A stretch of DNA of 64,000 nt. It comes from Silene latifolia (lineage: Eukaryota; Streptophyta; Magnoliopsida; Caryophyllales; Caryophyllaceae). A model generated the notes under the pieces. The model saw nothing but the letters and a program-made list of their open reading frames with translations, did not search any database and was not told the origin of the DNA. The stretch is taken from assembly GCF_048544455.1 (NCBI RefSeq), contig NC_133534.1, positions 224,592,292-224,656,291 on the forward strand, given 5' to 3'. A program made the position numbers and the translations under genes. Shown here in pieces: positions 51,185 through 62,528 of this stretch; the first letter of the stretch is position 1, and every line of letters begins with the position of its first letter.

Positions 51185-52580
51185 TTTTGAACATAAGCCT
51201 AATTCAGTTTTCTCCTGGCAATGGCGTAAACTCATGAGTATTCAGAACATGTTTGGAAAGGGGTTGAGACGCCAGGTAGATAATGGTAGCAATATCAAAT
51301 TTTGGACTGATAATTGGTTTTTTTCTTATCCTCTTACTAGAAACTAGTATAGATCCCGCGCGAATGCGCGATTTTTTAGATAGGAATATTAAAGAATATA
51401 ACAATTATACAAATGATATTTAACTCAATTTTAAATTTAATTGTAAAATTTATTATTATTAATGTTTTGTATTACTACACACACTCCGTTTATAGGGCTT
51501 TTAAGCCTTGCAATCGGTGGAAAATGGGAAGTTCAGTATAATCCAGTTGTAGATATAATATAATGAAAGCCCAATTACAGATATGATATGATAAAAGCCC
51601 AATTACAGATACGATATAATGAAAGCCCAATTACAGCCAAATTCATTTAGGCGGGAAAATTTTGAAGATCTCTTATTCTTTTAGTATAAGGGGGATATAG
51701 ATGGTCATAGTAACCTTGATTTAAATCTTTTGGTTAGAAATTTTCATAACACCTGATAAACAATGGGTTGTAAGTAAGTTATCAGATATAGTAAATAATG
51801 TTATTGTTAACCAGATAGCTAATATTCCATTGCCGCATAATGATATTTCAGATACACTTCTTTGGAGGTTGTCTGTGGATGAAAATTTCTCGACCAATAC
51901 AGCGACATGATTAGCACAAGGCTTTTCCGATATAAATATTGACAAATGTGAATTTTACTGGATTTGGAAACTAAATGTTCCTCCAAAATTGAAATTTTTT
52001 TCTTTGGAAAACTTGTGTAGATGGTCTCCATACGAAAAGTAGGCTTCTAAGAAATCATATAATTGTCCACCTCAAATGTATTTTGTGCAATCATCCAATT
52101 GAAGATAAAGATCATTTTTTTTCAAGTGTTCCTTGATTGCATCAGTCATCCAAGACATGAATATCATTAGCTTTAACAATTTTTTGGCAATATACGATAA
52201 TATTGCAAGTCAAAGCTTTATAGAGAAACTTAATCATCTTAAAATTGTAATTCCAAAAGCCGACTTCATTAAGATTGTATTTATTTGGTGGAATGCATGG
52301 TCCCATAGAAATGACATTATTTTTAATGACGTTCATTTTAATATCAACAAAATTATCCTTTTATGTAATAATAGAATCAAAATTTGGAATGAGACTAAAC
52401 ATAAATATCTTAACAATCTTGAAAAAGACGTGTCAGTTAGAAATACTATTAGTAAGGAAGAGATTTGGTGGGGGGAAACCTAAAAATAGGTTTCTAAAGT
52501 TAAATTTTGACGGATCAAAAATAGATGGTAATAAAGCTGCCCTACAATATGCTATAAGAGATCATAATGGTTAAGTTGTT
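51185..52580 (+). pseudogene. LINE ORF2 C-terminal remnant (linker, zf-RVT, RNase H)
   Basis: The sequence reads FSWQWRKLMSIQNMFGKGL and SNIKFWTDNWFFSYPLTRN. After skipping the mini-Helitron it continues in frame as IDGHSNLDLNLLVRNF. Then follow FYWIWKLNVPPKLKFF, the zinc-binding-like CILCNHPIEDKDHFFF with frame changes, and an RNase H start KNRFLKLNFDGSKIDGNKAA at about 52485-52545. Several stops follow, so it is dead. Confidence 0.8.
51344..51695 (-). mobile_element. Mini-Helitron (family C, copy 2) inside the LINE
   Basis: The minus strand starts TCCCCCTTATACTAAAAG and ends with a CGCGCATTCGCGCG hairpin and CTAG, with A and T as host bases. At 352 bp it matches 21102-21415. Deleting it restores the LINE frame exactly. 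Confidence 0.88.
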
Positions 52581-52957
52581 CTGTTATGAGCAAAAAAGTG
52601 CGGATTTAATATTATTCTTGTTAGCAGCTAAAAGAAGGCATGTTAGCAGCTAAATACTTAGGAATCTCGAAGTTAATTGTAGAAGGTGATAATTGATGTG
52701 TTATTAACTCAGTCCGTAGTACTTGAGAAATTTCTAGTATTATCAGAAAGTAAAATTAGATCTTCAGTTCTTTGATGAAGTGATAATTAATCATTATTTT
52801 CGTGAAACCAACAAAGTTGCCGACTTTATAGCTTCTATTGGACATTCGTGTCCAACTCTTTCGAGGTGATTTGAAAGCCGGTGGCTTCAACTTACTTCTA
52901 TCATAGGATTAACTAGTTTTATTACCTTATCAAAAAAAAAAAAAAAAAAAAAAAAAA

Positions 52958-53466
52958 TTGGTTTTGGCATTGAAACAATGTTGCCAACTGTTTTCCTACC
53001 TTTTCACAACATTCTTCTTTCACAAGTACTCCGTATAATTTTTTTCCATAGTGGGTTAAACGGGAAGGGAGGATAGAGGGCTAAAAGAGAATATCGGTAG
53101 CATGCTTTGATTACTGTTATTGTTTTCATAGTGAGTCTTTCATCTCCTTCAAACCCGTCTACCTTCATCGTCGTCCAAAAAAAAAAAAAAAAAAAATCTA
53201 CCTTCAATTGATCGCGCCAGAAACCCAACATTCACCACCAAGGCACCACTCACCTCCATCCTCCAATTCTAGCCATCCTAACACACTCATTAAATTGAGT
53301 ATGATTGGATTTGAGTAAAACATAGTCTTCATAACATTTTCATAAAATAGTTAAATAACAATATCCTAGTGAGAGACCGAGGAGACCAGCGAGACAACAT
53401 TACAACATTATAGTGCAGCTCAATAGACAACATTACAAGTCTTACAACTCGACGCAAAATATAATA
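52958..53466. other. Intergenic DNA with a tiny retroinsertion scar
   Basis: No gene. At 53158-53206 a 10-bp direct repeat TCTACCTTCA flanks nine bases plus a 20-base A-run, the mark of target-primed reverse transcription. Confidence 0.6.
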
Positions 53467-53672
53467 CTCTCTGTTCCGGTCATTTGTTGTCCTTTTTCAT
53501 AGTAGGGTGTCTCAGTCAATTATTGTTCTTTCTATTTTAAAAATGAACTTGATGAGCAATTTGATTATTCACACTCAATTCGTTCGACTTGTCATTTAGT
53601 AATTGACTCCCTCCTCTTCCCTTGGTCTTTGTGCCAAAACCAAAGGACAATAATTGACCGAGATGGATGAAG
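53467..53672. mobile_element. Stowaway-like MITE
   Basis: Left end CTCTCTGTTCCGGTCA..TTGTTGTCC and right end GGACAATAATTGACCGAGAT..GATGAAG are inverted copies flanked by TA dinucleotides (53465-53466, 53673-53674). 206 bp, non-coding. Confidence 0.7.
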
Positions 53673-53752
53673 TATAAGTATGCTTGGAAGTTAGCGAAAT
53701 GAGTATTTTTCCCATAGCAATAATCAAATACGGAGTACTATACTTGTACTTC

Positions 53753-54121
53753 CTATGTGAAATCATATGCACTAGCACAAGAGCATACAATATCAGGGTA
53801 CTCGCATTCCCAGCACTCGAAACCTGGAGGGTGTCTTATGACCGAATTACCTGTGAAATAAAAAGCACAAGTGCAACAACAAAACCAAATTAGCACTTGA
53901 AACCTGGAGGGCGTCTTCCGACTGAATTACCCAAGTGCAACAACAAAACCAAATTAGCGGGCAAAGTGCCCACAACAATTACGATAAGTTACATGAATGA
54001 TTAAGTAACTAGTTTGTCAAGAAAATAGGGGAAAAAAAAAACAGACCCATAAGCATGTCCCTTCGAGGGGGATTGGTCATGACTCGATGGAAATTATTTG
54101 TATGGTCAAAATATAAAACGA

Positions 54122-54164
<43 letters not shown>

Positions 54165-55511
54165 TGTGTGGGGGGGGGGGGGGGAGAGCTTTCACCAACA
54201 TACCAAATTCCTTAGAATCCAGGATGCAACAGCAGCTAACACCTGTATCCTCTAAGGGCACCGCGGCAAAAAAGAGTTCCTCAGGTCCCGGTTCTCGTCC
54301 AGATTCGGAGACTTTGAGGCGAGCATAGAAGTTCAAATGTACGAAATCTTCAAGGTCCAATATTTCACATTCCCTCGTATACTCATAACCCTATTAGCAC
54401 CATATTGATGAGGAAAAAAATGAACTCATGAGAAATGAAAAGAGTATCGAGGAGTACAAGATGGAGAAATGAGAGGGTTACGGAGAAAACCTCACTACAG
54501 TTCCTAGTCTTGTTGACATGTTCCAAAGCGTACTCAGCATATCTCTTGTTCCGCTGTGCCGTAGACTCTATCTTCCTCTCACCCACACGAGGACGAGGTG
54601 GTTGAATTCCTTGTACCACAAGATAAAAGTACCATGTACAATAGTTGGCCGGATGTATGATCACTTTCGCCTCATCTTCAGTTCCTAACGTGGAGTTGAC
54701 CCACTCAGCATAATTTTCCGGGTCTAAGATATCAGCATTGGTTTCATTGGTTTTAGATTTTGACAGGAACCATTCAGCATAGTCTTTCAGCTCAAAGACG
54801 TCAGCGGCAACAGATTTTAGGTTCTCTAAATCTTCAGGACTGAAATTTGGGGAATACAAGCGAAACTTAAAACTTCCAGCCACATATGAAAAATATGATT
54901 GTTCCGCTAACAAGCAAACAATGATGTTGCAAGGGGACAATTATACAAAAGGATAACAGAGATTATATAAATAAACCATATAAAAGTGTGGGCATAGCTC
55001 TTCTAACTAACAATCGTGGGTTTTCTAACTAATAATCAATGAAATTCCATTAAGCAAATACAGTAGGTCTCCCTTGTGACGGGTCGGATCTTTCGACGGG
55101 TATTTTGTGAGTGGAGATGGGTAGAGGGGACAAGGTGGGCACCCACCCCATGTGCTCCTTCTCTCACCCTTATGGGTTTTTTGTGAGACAATATGGTACC
55201 CGTCACAAGTTTGTGACGGATACCCTCCGTGACTCCGTCATAAGGGAGAATTTGTGAAGCAAATAATTGCACCATAACATGCAACTTGGTGGTGTGCTTG
55301 ACAAATACTACAGTAATAAACAAGGGCTCTTTGAAAAGTTGTACAAAACACACAGTTTTAGTGACAATATGAAAATATGTTGAAGTATTCAGACATTTGA
55401 CCAAACATTCAACAAACTAAAAAAAAAAAAAAAAAACAATAACAAACTCACGTTTTAAAATCAATAAGACGACGAAATCGTCGTCGCTTCCGCGGGGGAG
55501 AACCAGTGGAG
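53753..55511 (-). CDS. Uncharacterised DUF3615-like protein gene, four coherent exons (5' end unresolved)
   Basis: Minus-strand exons 55511-55452, 54906-54491, 54390-54204 and 53850-53753 have GT-AG borders and matching phases. They give about 252 residues with a stop at 53755-53753. The second exon has YAEW repeats (DYAEWFLSKS, NYAEWVNS) and NKRYAEYALEHVNKTRN. The third reads LEDFVHLNFYARLKVSES and ELFFAAVPLEDTGVSCCCIL, and the last CWECEYPDIVCS. The A..ALEH.N helix, a HLNF.AR.K strand and an LFFA.V strand resemble plant DUF3615 proteins, which have a cystatin-like pattern; no function is known. Possible upstream exons: 56153-56130 (MEYVCKLQ, donor GTATGT) and 56005-55910. The latter ends in an in-frame stop, so the true 5' structure is open. 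The gene could be a pseudogene. Confidence 0.55.
53820..53957 (-). repeat. Partial tandem duplication of the last exon of the DUF3615-like gene
   Basis: ACCTGGAGGG(T/C)GTCTT and AAGTGCAACAACAAAACC each occur twice. The second copy (about 53892-53957) lies in the preceding intron and lacks the pyrimidine tract and AG acceptor found before the real exon. Confidence 0.8.
54125..54185. repeat. Poly(A)/poly(G) tract in an intron
   Basis: About 38 A residues, then GTGTGT and a run of about 14 G. On the gene strand this is poly(C) followed by poly(T). Confidence 0.95.
55068..55249. mobile_element. MITE, copy 2 of the TCTCCCTT family, inverted
   Basis: It is an inverted relative of 20116-20286, with ends TCTCCCTTGTGACGG and TCATAAGGGAGA and the internal CCGTCACAAGTTTGTGACGG. 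It has a small extra GACTCCGT duplication and lies in the intron between 55452 and 54906. Confidence 0.78.
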
Positions 55512-56363
55512 CTGCAAAGTAAGAAAGACGCAAAGTAAAGAACATAGTTGAATGATGATTCAATGTATTATTATTAAGAGGAGTAATAAATCAGTTGATT
55601 CACTAGCAATTTCTGTTATTACAAACTAAATTCATTTACCAATAAGTTGAATAATGAACAAAATAACACCGGATTTTGTACAAATTGAATGTTACAAACT
55701 AAGGGTATACAAACAAGGGTAAATATTGATGGCAGAGCCTGAACGCATCATTAGAAACAACCCAGAATCCCATTTATTTTCATAGGAACAACAACAATAC
55801 ACGATGAGACAAAAACAACAATTTAATTTAATTTAGTTTCAATAAAGGAGTAAACAATTCAATCCCAACGATAACAAGAACAAACGCCATAAAAATAAGG
55901 GAGACAAGATTACTCTGAGCAATTAGTAGAGTTATCTGAATCCTCGCTGCTATCAACTCCAATCGGTATCGGTTTCTCGAGACATTCCCAAAGAGTGTCC
56001 TTCAACTGAATTATTTATTGTCATTACTGAGTATTTAATAATATAATATAATATAATATAAATGACTAAGGAGGAATGAAATCGAAATCCAATTATTTAC
56101 AAAATTAAGGTAACAAAAAAAACACATACCTGCAGTTTACATACGTACTCCATATTGGGGACGAAGGTAAAGGTTGTGGAAGCAAGCGAGAAAGAGAGGA
56201 GAGAGACATGCCAGTTTACAATTCTTTTATACCCTACGGTCCTACACCCAGGTGGGCCATGTCTAGGTATTTCATACTTTCTTTATTAAAAAAAATAAAA
56301 TAAAAAACTCCAACATAGTTAAGAGTTAAGACCCGTGCAAAATTGCACGGGAATATATAAATA

Positions 56364-57553
56364 CTAGTGTTGGTGTTCGGCTTCGCTCGGGCTACCTCTA
56401 CCTACCATAAATTTTTTTTCCATTAAATAAAATTACTTAAAGTTGTTTAACCATAAATTTATCATTAATATATTTTTCTATGACATATCTAAAAGTACGA
56501 TGAAATAAATTTTGAGACAAATTAACTACTCCCGCTATTAATATTTTACTCTTATTAATGAAACAATAGTAATAATATTTCAATAATAACATTTCACTAC
56601 TTACCCGTAATCATTGTTACTTTCACTACTCCTGCCATAACTATTGTTACTGTCACTACTGCCGCATTAATACGATAATTTCACTACTCCCGCCGTAACT
56701 ATTGTTACTTTCACTATTGTATAATTTCACTACTCCCGCCGTAACTATTGTTACTTTCACTATTGTCGCATTAATATTAGTTATTTTACTACTCATGTTG
56801 TTGTTTCTACCACTTTCACTAATCTCGCTGATAATATTGTTACTTTTACTATTCAAATGAGTGATTACTATCATATTAGTGACGAAGTTACTTTTACCAC
56901 TTAGCCATGCAATTTTAAGAGGATTATATATTTATATAAATATATTACATATATGCGTTAAATTAAATTCGAAAGAATTATGAAATATTATATATTATGG
57001 AATCTAACTTGAATTATTTATAACCTACTTATATTATATTTTTTTTATTAAATAATTAATACATCTAATAAACTATAAAGTTTAATAAAATTGCATAAAT
57101 TTTAAATTTAATATATAATTGTATGATGATAATAGTTAATACCATAAGTGTGCATGTTTATACTAATTAATTATTTTATTTGAAGGAAATTGACCATGTT
57201 ATAGTATTCTATAAATATTTAGGAAAATTACCAAGCATCTTCTTTCTTTTAGTTTCTTTGAAATTGACCATCTTAATTAATTATTTTAATTTAAGGAAAT
57301 TTACCATCTTAATTAATTATTTTATTTTAAGGAAATTGACGATGTTTTAGTCTCTTACTAATGTTTAGGAAAATTACCAAACTTTTATATAATTTAATTT
57401 TAACCCAAATTATATAATATTTGCATTGAGATCCCTTAATCGGGTCCATCACACGGTGCTATTGATTTAAAACTATATAGTATAAGTAATTTGTATAACT
57501 TTCTTTAATTACATTGAAATCCCTTGGTTTCTGGATTTAATATATAGTTTTGA
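56364..57553 (-). mobile_element. Non-autonomous Helitron H4 (family A), minus strand
   Basis: On the minus strand it starts TCAAAACTATATATTAAATC and ends with a GCCCGAGCGAAGCCGAAC stem plus ACCAACACTAG. The host bases are A and T. 1190 bp, no ORF. A second hairpin, CCCGTGCAAAATTGCACGGG, sits just outside at 56333-56352 and may be the end of another Helitron family. Confidence 0.82.
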
Positions 57554-58250
57554 TATATAATTAAGTTCAAAAGTTTTATAGTTAATTATCATATTAATTT
57601 GAATGTACAACATTATATGCAAATGAATTATTAATATACTTGGAAAGTATGTATTAAAAATCACATTTTTTTGTTAATGACCGATATATCCGTCTTAAAC
57701 AATAAAACGTATTAAAAAAATAAATGAGACATAGAGTAGAATGACACTCTTAAGTCTTATCCCCTATATGGCTATATCTATATATATAGAGAAATACTGT
57801 ACTATTTACTTTTTTCTTCGAACCTTCTCTTCTACATTTTTTCTCAAAACCGATTAAAATATCGTTTATTTTACTTGATAAATTTGTCTTGTGACCACCT
57901 CGCACAATATATATTAATTTAGTCGATTGTTAGAGGGTAAAGAGGGGAGGTTAGAGAGAAGGTTGATAACAACCGTCACCTATGTAAAATATTAGTTGAC
58001 CTGTTTTATACCTAAGACGATTTAACCGTTTAAGGAGACCAGTTGCTATAAAATCAATCTAAATGAATTACAAAGGATGGGTAGAAAAGAACCACTATTA
58101 TATACACCCTCTACATCTATTTATTCTATCCATTTACTTTATACACGGTCTCCTAGACGACACTTTAATCGTCATTTTAACCACCGTCATCAAAATAACA
58201 AATGATTCTCTATTATCTTATCAAATGATCACACTATTTTTTTCCCTTGG
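57554..58250. other. Intergenic DNA
   Basis: AT-rich; no gene or complete repeat recognised. Confidence 0.4.
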
Positions 58251-58416
58251 GTTAAGTTGAACTCCCTCGTATTCATTATATTCTTCCCATTTCCTTTTTG
58301 CATAAAAAATAAGAAAATAAATTTGGACCACACAAAACACACTTCCCCACATGCAAATGAATTTCGATCACACAAATCTTCCAAAAATGAAAACCGGGAA
58401 GAAAACCTGAATAGTA
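58251..58416. mobile_element. Degenerate MITE sharing a GGACCACACAAAACAC block
   Basis: It starts CTCCCTCGTATTCATTATA and contains AAATAAATTTGGACCACACA. The right end AAGAAAACCTGAATA partly inverts the left and abuts the next MITE. A related copy is at about 61024-61107. Confidence 0.5.
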
Positions 58417-58673
58417 CTCCCTCCATACCACACCAATTGTAACATTGACTTTTCACACTTGTCGAGACACATTTTACAACGTAAATCTCTTTTGTTACAC
58501 ATTATTAAAAATTATAAAAATTTGATATTCTTATAGCATTCATGACGATAAATTAAACAAGATCTCACATGACTATATTTTGTCTTATAGATTAAGAATA
58601 ATATCGAAGATTCCCTACGACCATGAATAGTGGCAAAACGGTCAATATTACCATTGGTCTGATATGGAGGGAG
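58417..58673. mobile_element. Stowaway MITE
   Basis: The ends CTCCCTCCATACCA and GATATGGAGGGAG are inverted and flanked by TA (58415-58416, 58674-58675), the Tc1/mariner-derived Stowaway signature. 257 bp. Confidence 0.88.
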
Positions 58674-60100
58674 TACATTTTAGGAAATAGAGAAGAGAAT
58701 AAAGGATAAGAGGGAGTATACCCTTATGGGCCGTATTACATCTCCTATAAAATATTGCGATTCAGATTCGACTCGTTGAGTCTGGATCCGAGGATCTGGA
58801 CAGGATCGATGATCCATTGTCATCCTTATTTACAGTATTAATAAATAATAATTCAAAACTATTTGTGCAAGTCGGTTTACAAATTTATCGAATTTATCGT
58901 AAACGGAATTTAGGGTAATCACTTTTATCCACTAATTGGGCTTTTTTTGAATCCATTTTACAATTATATTTGTGTAAACCTGTCATACACAAGACCTGCT
59001 CTTAATAATTTGGTAACTAAAGCCCATTTTTCCAATTTTAACAAAATGTTATTATCGTTTTCCCTTATAAATTATAATATCAACTAACATAATAACATTT
59101 GTTATTAAATAAGTTTCATAAAAAATTGTTTTCAATTGTACCACTTTGAATACCATGTATAAATAAAATGAGAGAAACAATATAAAATGGAAATATTAAA
59201 ATTGATTATTGTTCTCCTTACTCAACAAATTACAATAAAAAAGAAAATTTTATTTTCTAAAGAACAAAAACCTACAAATTAAACATAAAAGTATATCTAT
59301 GATAAAGAGAGCGCCAATGACTCAAAATTGAAGTATAATGTCAATGAGAGATTAAGATTTAAGAGTAATTCATTTTTTTTATTCACGCAAATCAATAATA
59401 AAAAAAATCAATTTTTCAATATAATTATTATGATGGAAAATATATAAAATATCAGTTATAAAATGGTCATCTTCATTCGTTAGGGGTATATGATTCAATC
59501 AAAAGTTTAAATGGTTAACAAAAGCAACGAATGACTAAATCCTTGTCGACCTTGACAGTGAAACAAACGGACGCTGCAAAATCATAGATAAAAAAAAGAT
59601 TAATTTGCAAAGTTTCAGGAAATATTGATAGCATATACTCCCCACTTTATATTAGGGATAATCAAAAGTCTTACTTGATTAAATACTGGAAAATCGTGCT
59701 TTCCGAATAATAGTAGTCTGTAATACGGAGTATGATATATGATGGAGATGTATTGCAGAGTACTAATTGTGGACGTGTAAAAAGATCAATAGATGAATTG
59801 GAAATATAATGCGAAGTGGTAAGATAATGTTATGCGGAACCATATGAAAAATGGTCTTAAATAGTATATCATTCATTTGAACACAAAGTGGAATATAATG
59901 AGGGGCAATTATGGAGATTGGATAAAACAAAATGGGGTAAAAGAGAGATAGGGTTGAGTACTGAGAAGGGCATATAGGAAGTAGACAACTAATGCATGTG
60001 AAAGAGGGGTGTATGACGGCTAAAAAAGATGTTGGAGCATGGTCTAGGGTTTAAACATTAAATTAGTGCATAAGCGGGAAAATAATTAATGAGAAGCTGT
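58674..60100. other. Intergenic DNA
   Basis: AT-rich and without any supported gene, RNA gene or complete element. Confidence 0.4.
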
Positions 60101-60104
60101 CACG

Positions 60105-60405
60105 TGTACAGTATAATGTACAGTTAATATATTATATAACTGGTTGTATATTCAACTTTTTCAATGTAGTTGAGCTTTGTTATAAAGTTATCGAGTTCTA
60201 CTGACAAAATTATCGAGCTATGATACAAAGTTATTGAGCTTAAGAGAATAATTATTAAGCTCAATAATTTCGTAAAATAGCTCAATAACTTTTAAAATAG
60301 CTCAACAACTTTGTGTAAGAGCTCAACAACTTTGAGGCGGTTGTACAATGATACTATACAACTGGTTGTAGGATAATATTTGTGTATAATGTATAATGGT
60401 TTCTC
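60105..60405. repeat. Foldback element with GAGCTCAA(T/C)AACTTT subrepeats
   Basis: Left-arm motifs (AAAGTTATTGAGCTTAAG, TTATCGAGCT) are the inverse of right-arm motifs (GCTCAACAACTTTG, GCTCAATAACTTTT). The outer parts share the palindromic TACAACTGGTTGTA and GTATAATGTA. About 300 bp, non-coding, MITE-like. Confidence 0.55.
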
Positions 60406-61023
60406 TATTATACTTTTATATAGATAAAATAAAAAACTCCAACATCCCCACTATTAAGCAGTTATCATCTACAATAAATAATCATTTCCTATTTCAATTC
60501 TACAACTTTTTTATTTACCAGATAAATTATGCACAATTTTAATTTTTCATCATCCTATTAGTTTTGTAATCTCGTTTTCTATTTTGATTGAATATTTTAT
60601 CAGGTAAGTCTTGAAATTACGTTAAAACCCTAAAAATCGCATATGTTTTCTCATTCATTATTCATGGTTAAATTTATGATTTCGGGTGTCGGTTACTGTT
60701 GTTTGTTTAACTATTCCTGCTATTTTTATGGTCCCATTAGTTTTGTAAAACTCATATATTTAAATAAATTAATATTTTCTTAAAACCGAATTGTTAGTTT
60801 CCTATTGTTACTTTCATTACATGTGTTGTGACTACGATTACTTTCATTCTCCCGTCGTCATTATTTTTTCTTTCACTACTACCGCATTTATTATTGTTAA
60901 TTCCACTACTCCTTGTTACTGCTGGTAGGACTTTCACTACTCCTGTTGCTATTATTATTGCTTTTACTACTCATATGGGTGGTTACTATCATAGTTGATT
61001 ATCTAGTTGTAATAGAGTTATAC
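60406..61023. other. Intergenic DNA with a decayed Helitron-like stretch
   Basis: Around 60790-60990, CACTACTCC..GTTACT motifs resemble the minus-strand interior of family A Helitrons; no ends are preserved. Confidence 0.35.
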
Positions 61024-61124
61024 TCCCTTCTAGTCTAATTGTTGGTTCCCTTTCTTTTGGGCACCAAAATTAAGGAAATAAATTTGGACCACACAAAACA
61101 CCTTACCACTACAAGAAAAACTAA

Positions 61125-61560
61125 AACAGGCGACCGAAATTTGGCGACTGATATATTTAGTCGCCAAATTGGCGACTGATTTTCAAATTGGCGTAACTTG
61201 ATCGCCAATTTGGCGATCAACTTTTTGAAAAAGGGAATCAAACTTGGCGATCGATTTTTTTAATTTGGCGATGATTTTTTGCGTAGTCGCCAAATTGGCG
61301 ATCAAATTGATCGCCAAAATGAATTTCGATCGCCAACTGTTTTAATGGAAACCAGTGTCTTTTTTAAAAGGGAATCAAATTGGCGATCGATTTTTTTAAT
61401 TTGGCGACTGAAATAAGGGTAGTCGCCAAATTTGGCGACTGAATTTCAGTCGCCAAATTGAAAAAATCAGTCGCCAATTTTTTTAATACATTCAGCGGCC
61501 TCTCTCCTACTTTACTCTTTGCGAAAAAAAAAAAAAGGACGAGCGATTTGGCGAGCGAGA
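61125..61560. repeat. CACTA subterminal repeat zone (TTGGCGAC / GTCGCCAA)
   Basis: About 25 copies of a 7-8-bp GGCGA(C/T) core occur in both orientations, many as near-palindromes such as TCGCCAAATTTGGCGA. Such zones bind the element's own regulatory protein in characterised CACTA elements. Confidence 0.85.
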
Positions 61561-61834
61561 CACCTAACGAACAACACCACACAACCACCCTTCCACCGCC
61601 ATCTCCACCGCCATTTCCACCGCCACATCCACCCTCTTCAATTAGGTTAGTTTTTTTTGTTTAATTTCAGTTTATATAGTTTAATTTGTTAGATTAATTT
61701 GTAGTTAGTTTGATTAATTTGTGGTTAGTTTGTTAGATTTATTTGTAGTTTGTATGTTAGATTAATTTGTAGTTAGATTTAGTTTAATTTGTGTTTGAAT
61801 TAAAAGGGAATGATTATGAGGTTTGTCTTTAGGT

Positions 61835-61945
61835 TTAGGGTTATGGGGGGCGCGGGGGGGTTCGGCCGTGGGTGGCGGTCGGCCGTGGGTTGGTGGGTCA
61901 TGGGGTGGCCGTGGGTGGGTGGGTGGGTGGGTCGTGGGTGGTGTA
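61835..61945 (+). repeat. G-rich tract in the CACTA leader
   Basis: Runs of three or more G recur throughout (GGGGGGCGCGGGGGGG, then GTGGGTGGGTGGGTGGG). This is sufficient for G-quadruplex formation in principle. Confidence 0.7.
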
Positions 61946-61954
61946 TGGTGTTGG

Positions 61955-62175
61955 GTGGCTAAGTGATACCGTCTCATTATCATTAGTATTAAACTAAGTG
62001 GAACCGTCTTAATTAATATTATTATTATTATTATTACTAAGTTAAGTGAAATCGTCGTATTATTATTAATATTAAGCTAAGTGAAACCGTCTTTTGCATT
62101 AATGGAATTAGCTAAGTGGAACCGTCTTTTGGATTAAGAGAAATTAGCTATTAGCTAAGTGGAACCTTCTTTAGG
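61955..62175 (+). repeat. Five copies of a GCTAAGTGGAACCGTCTT unit in the CACTA leader
   Basis: Variants of CTAAGTGGAACCGTCTT recur near 61960, 61994, 62042, 62080 and 62112, with a weaker sixth near 62155, at roughly 35-50-bp spacing separated by TTATTATTA. Confidence 0.75.
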
Positions 62176-62528
62176 ACTTGATTTTGATAAATTTAGTTTG
62201 ATAATTCATGTTATTGATGAATTGAGATAGAATAACCTTGTTATTTTTGTTTTTCTTTTCTCTTTTTCGGGGGTTGTCACCATTTGCTAGGCACCACCGC
62301 ACGTCTGTAGTAGCTGTTGCTTCTTGTTTTCTTTTCATTTTTGCTTTTACTTGATTAGGTAACCTCCTCTTACCAGTTACCTTTTAAATTTACTAATTTT
62401 AGTTCAAATTATGTTACGGACTTTAGGATAGAAGCCTTTATTATGTGGTTGAATTGGGCTATTGATTGACTTAATTAATTTAGTACTTGATTGTGTTGTT
62501 GTTTGATTTGATGTTGACTTAGTACCCG

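Larger units (their letters stand above)
51182..52957 (+). mobile_element. LINE fragment, plus strand, 5'-truncated, ending in poly(A)
   Basis: A degenerate ORF2 C-terminal region runs up to a 26-base A-tail (52932-52957), the expected LINE 3' end. A mini-Helitron interrupts it at 51344-51695. Upstream it meets LTR-like DNA at 51181. Confidence 0.8.

Noticed and set aside
56330-56367. Plus-strand Helitron end using the CTAG at 56364
   Set aside because: That CTAG is better explained as the 3' end of minus-strand H4; the neighbouring hairpin alone does not define an element.
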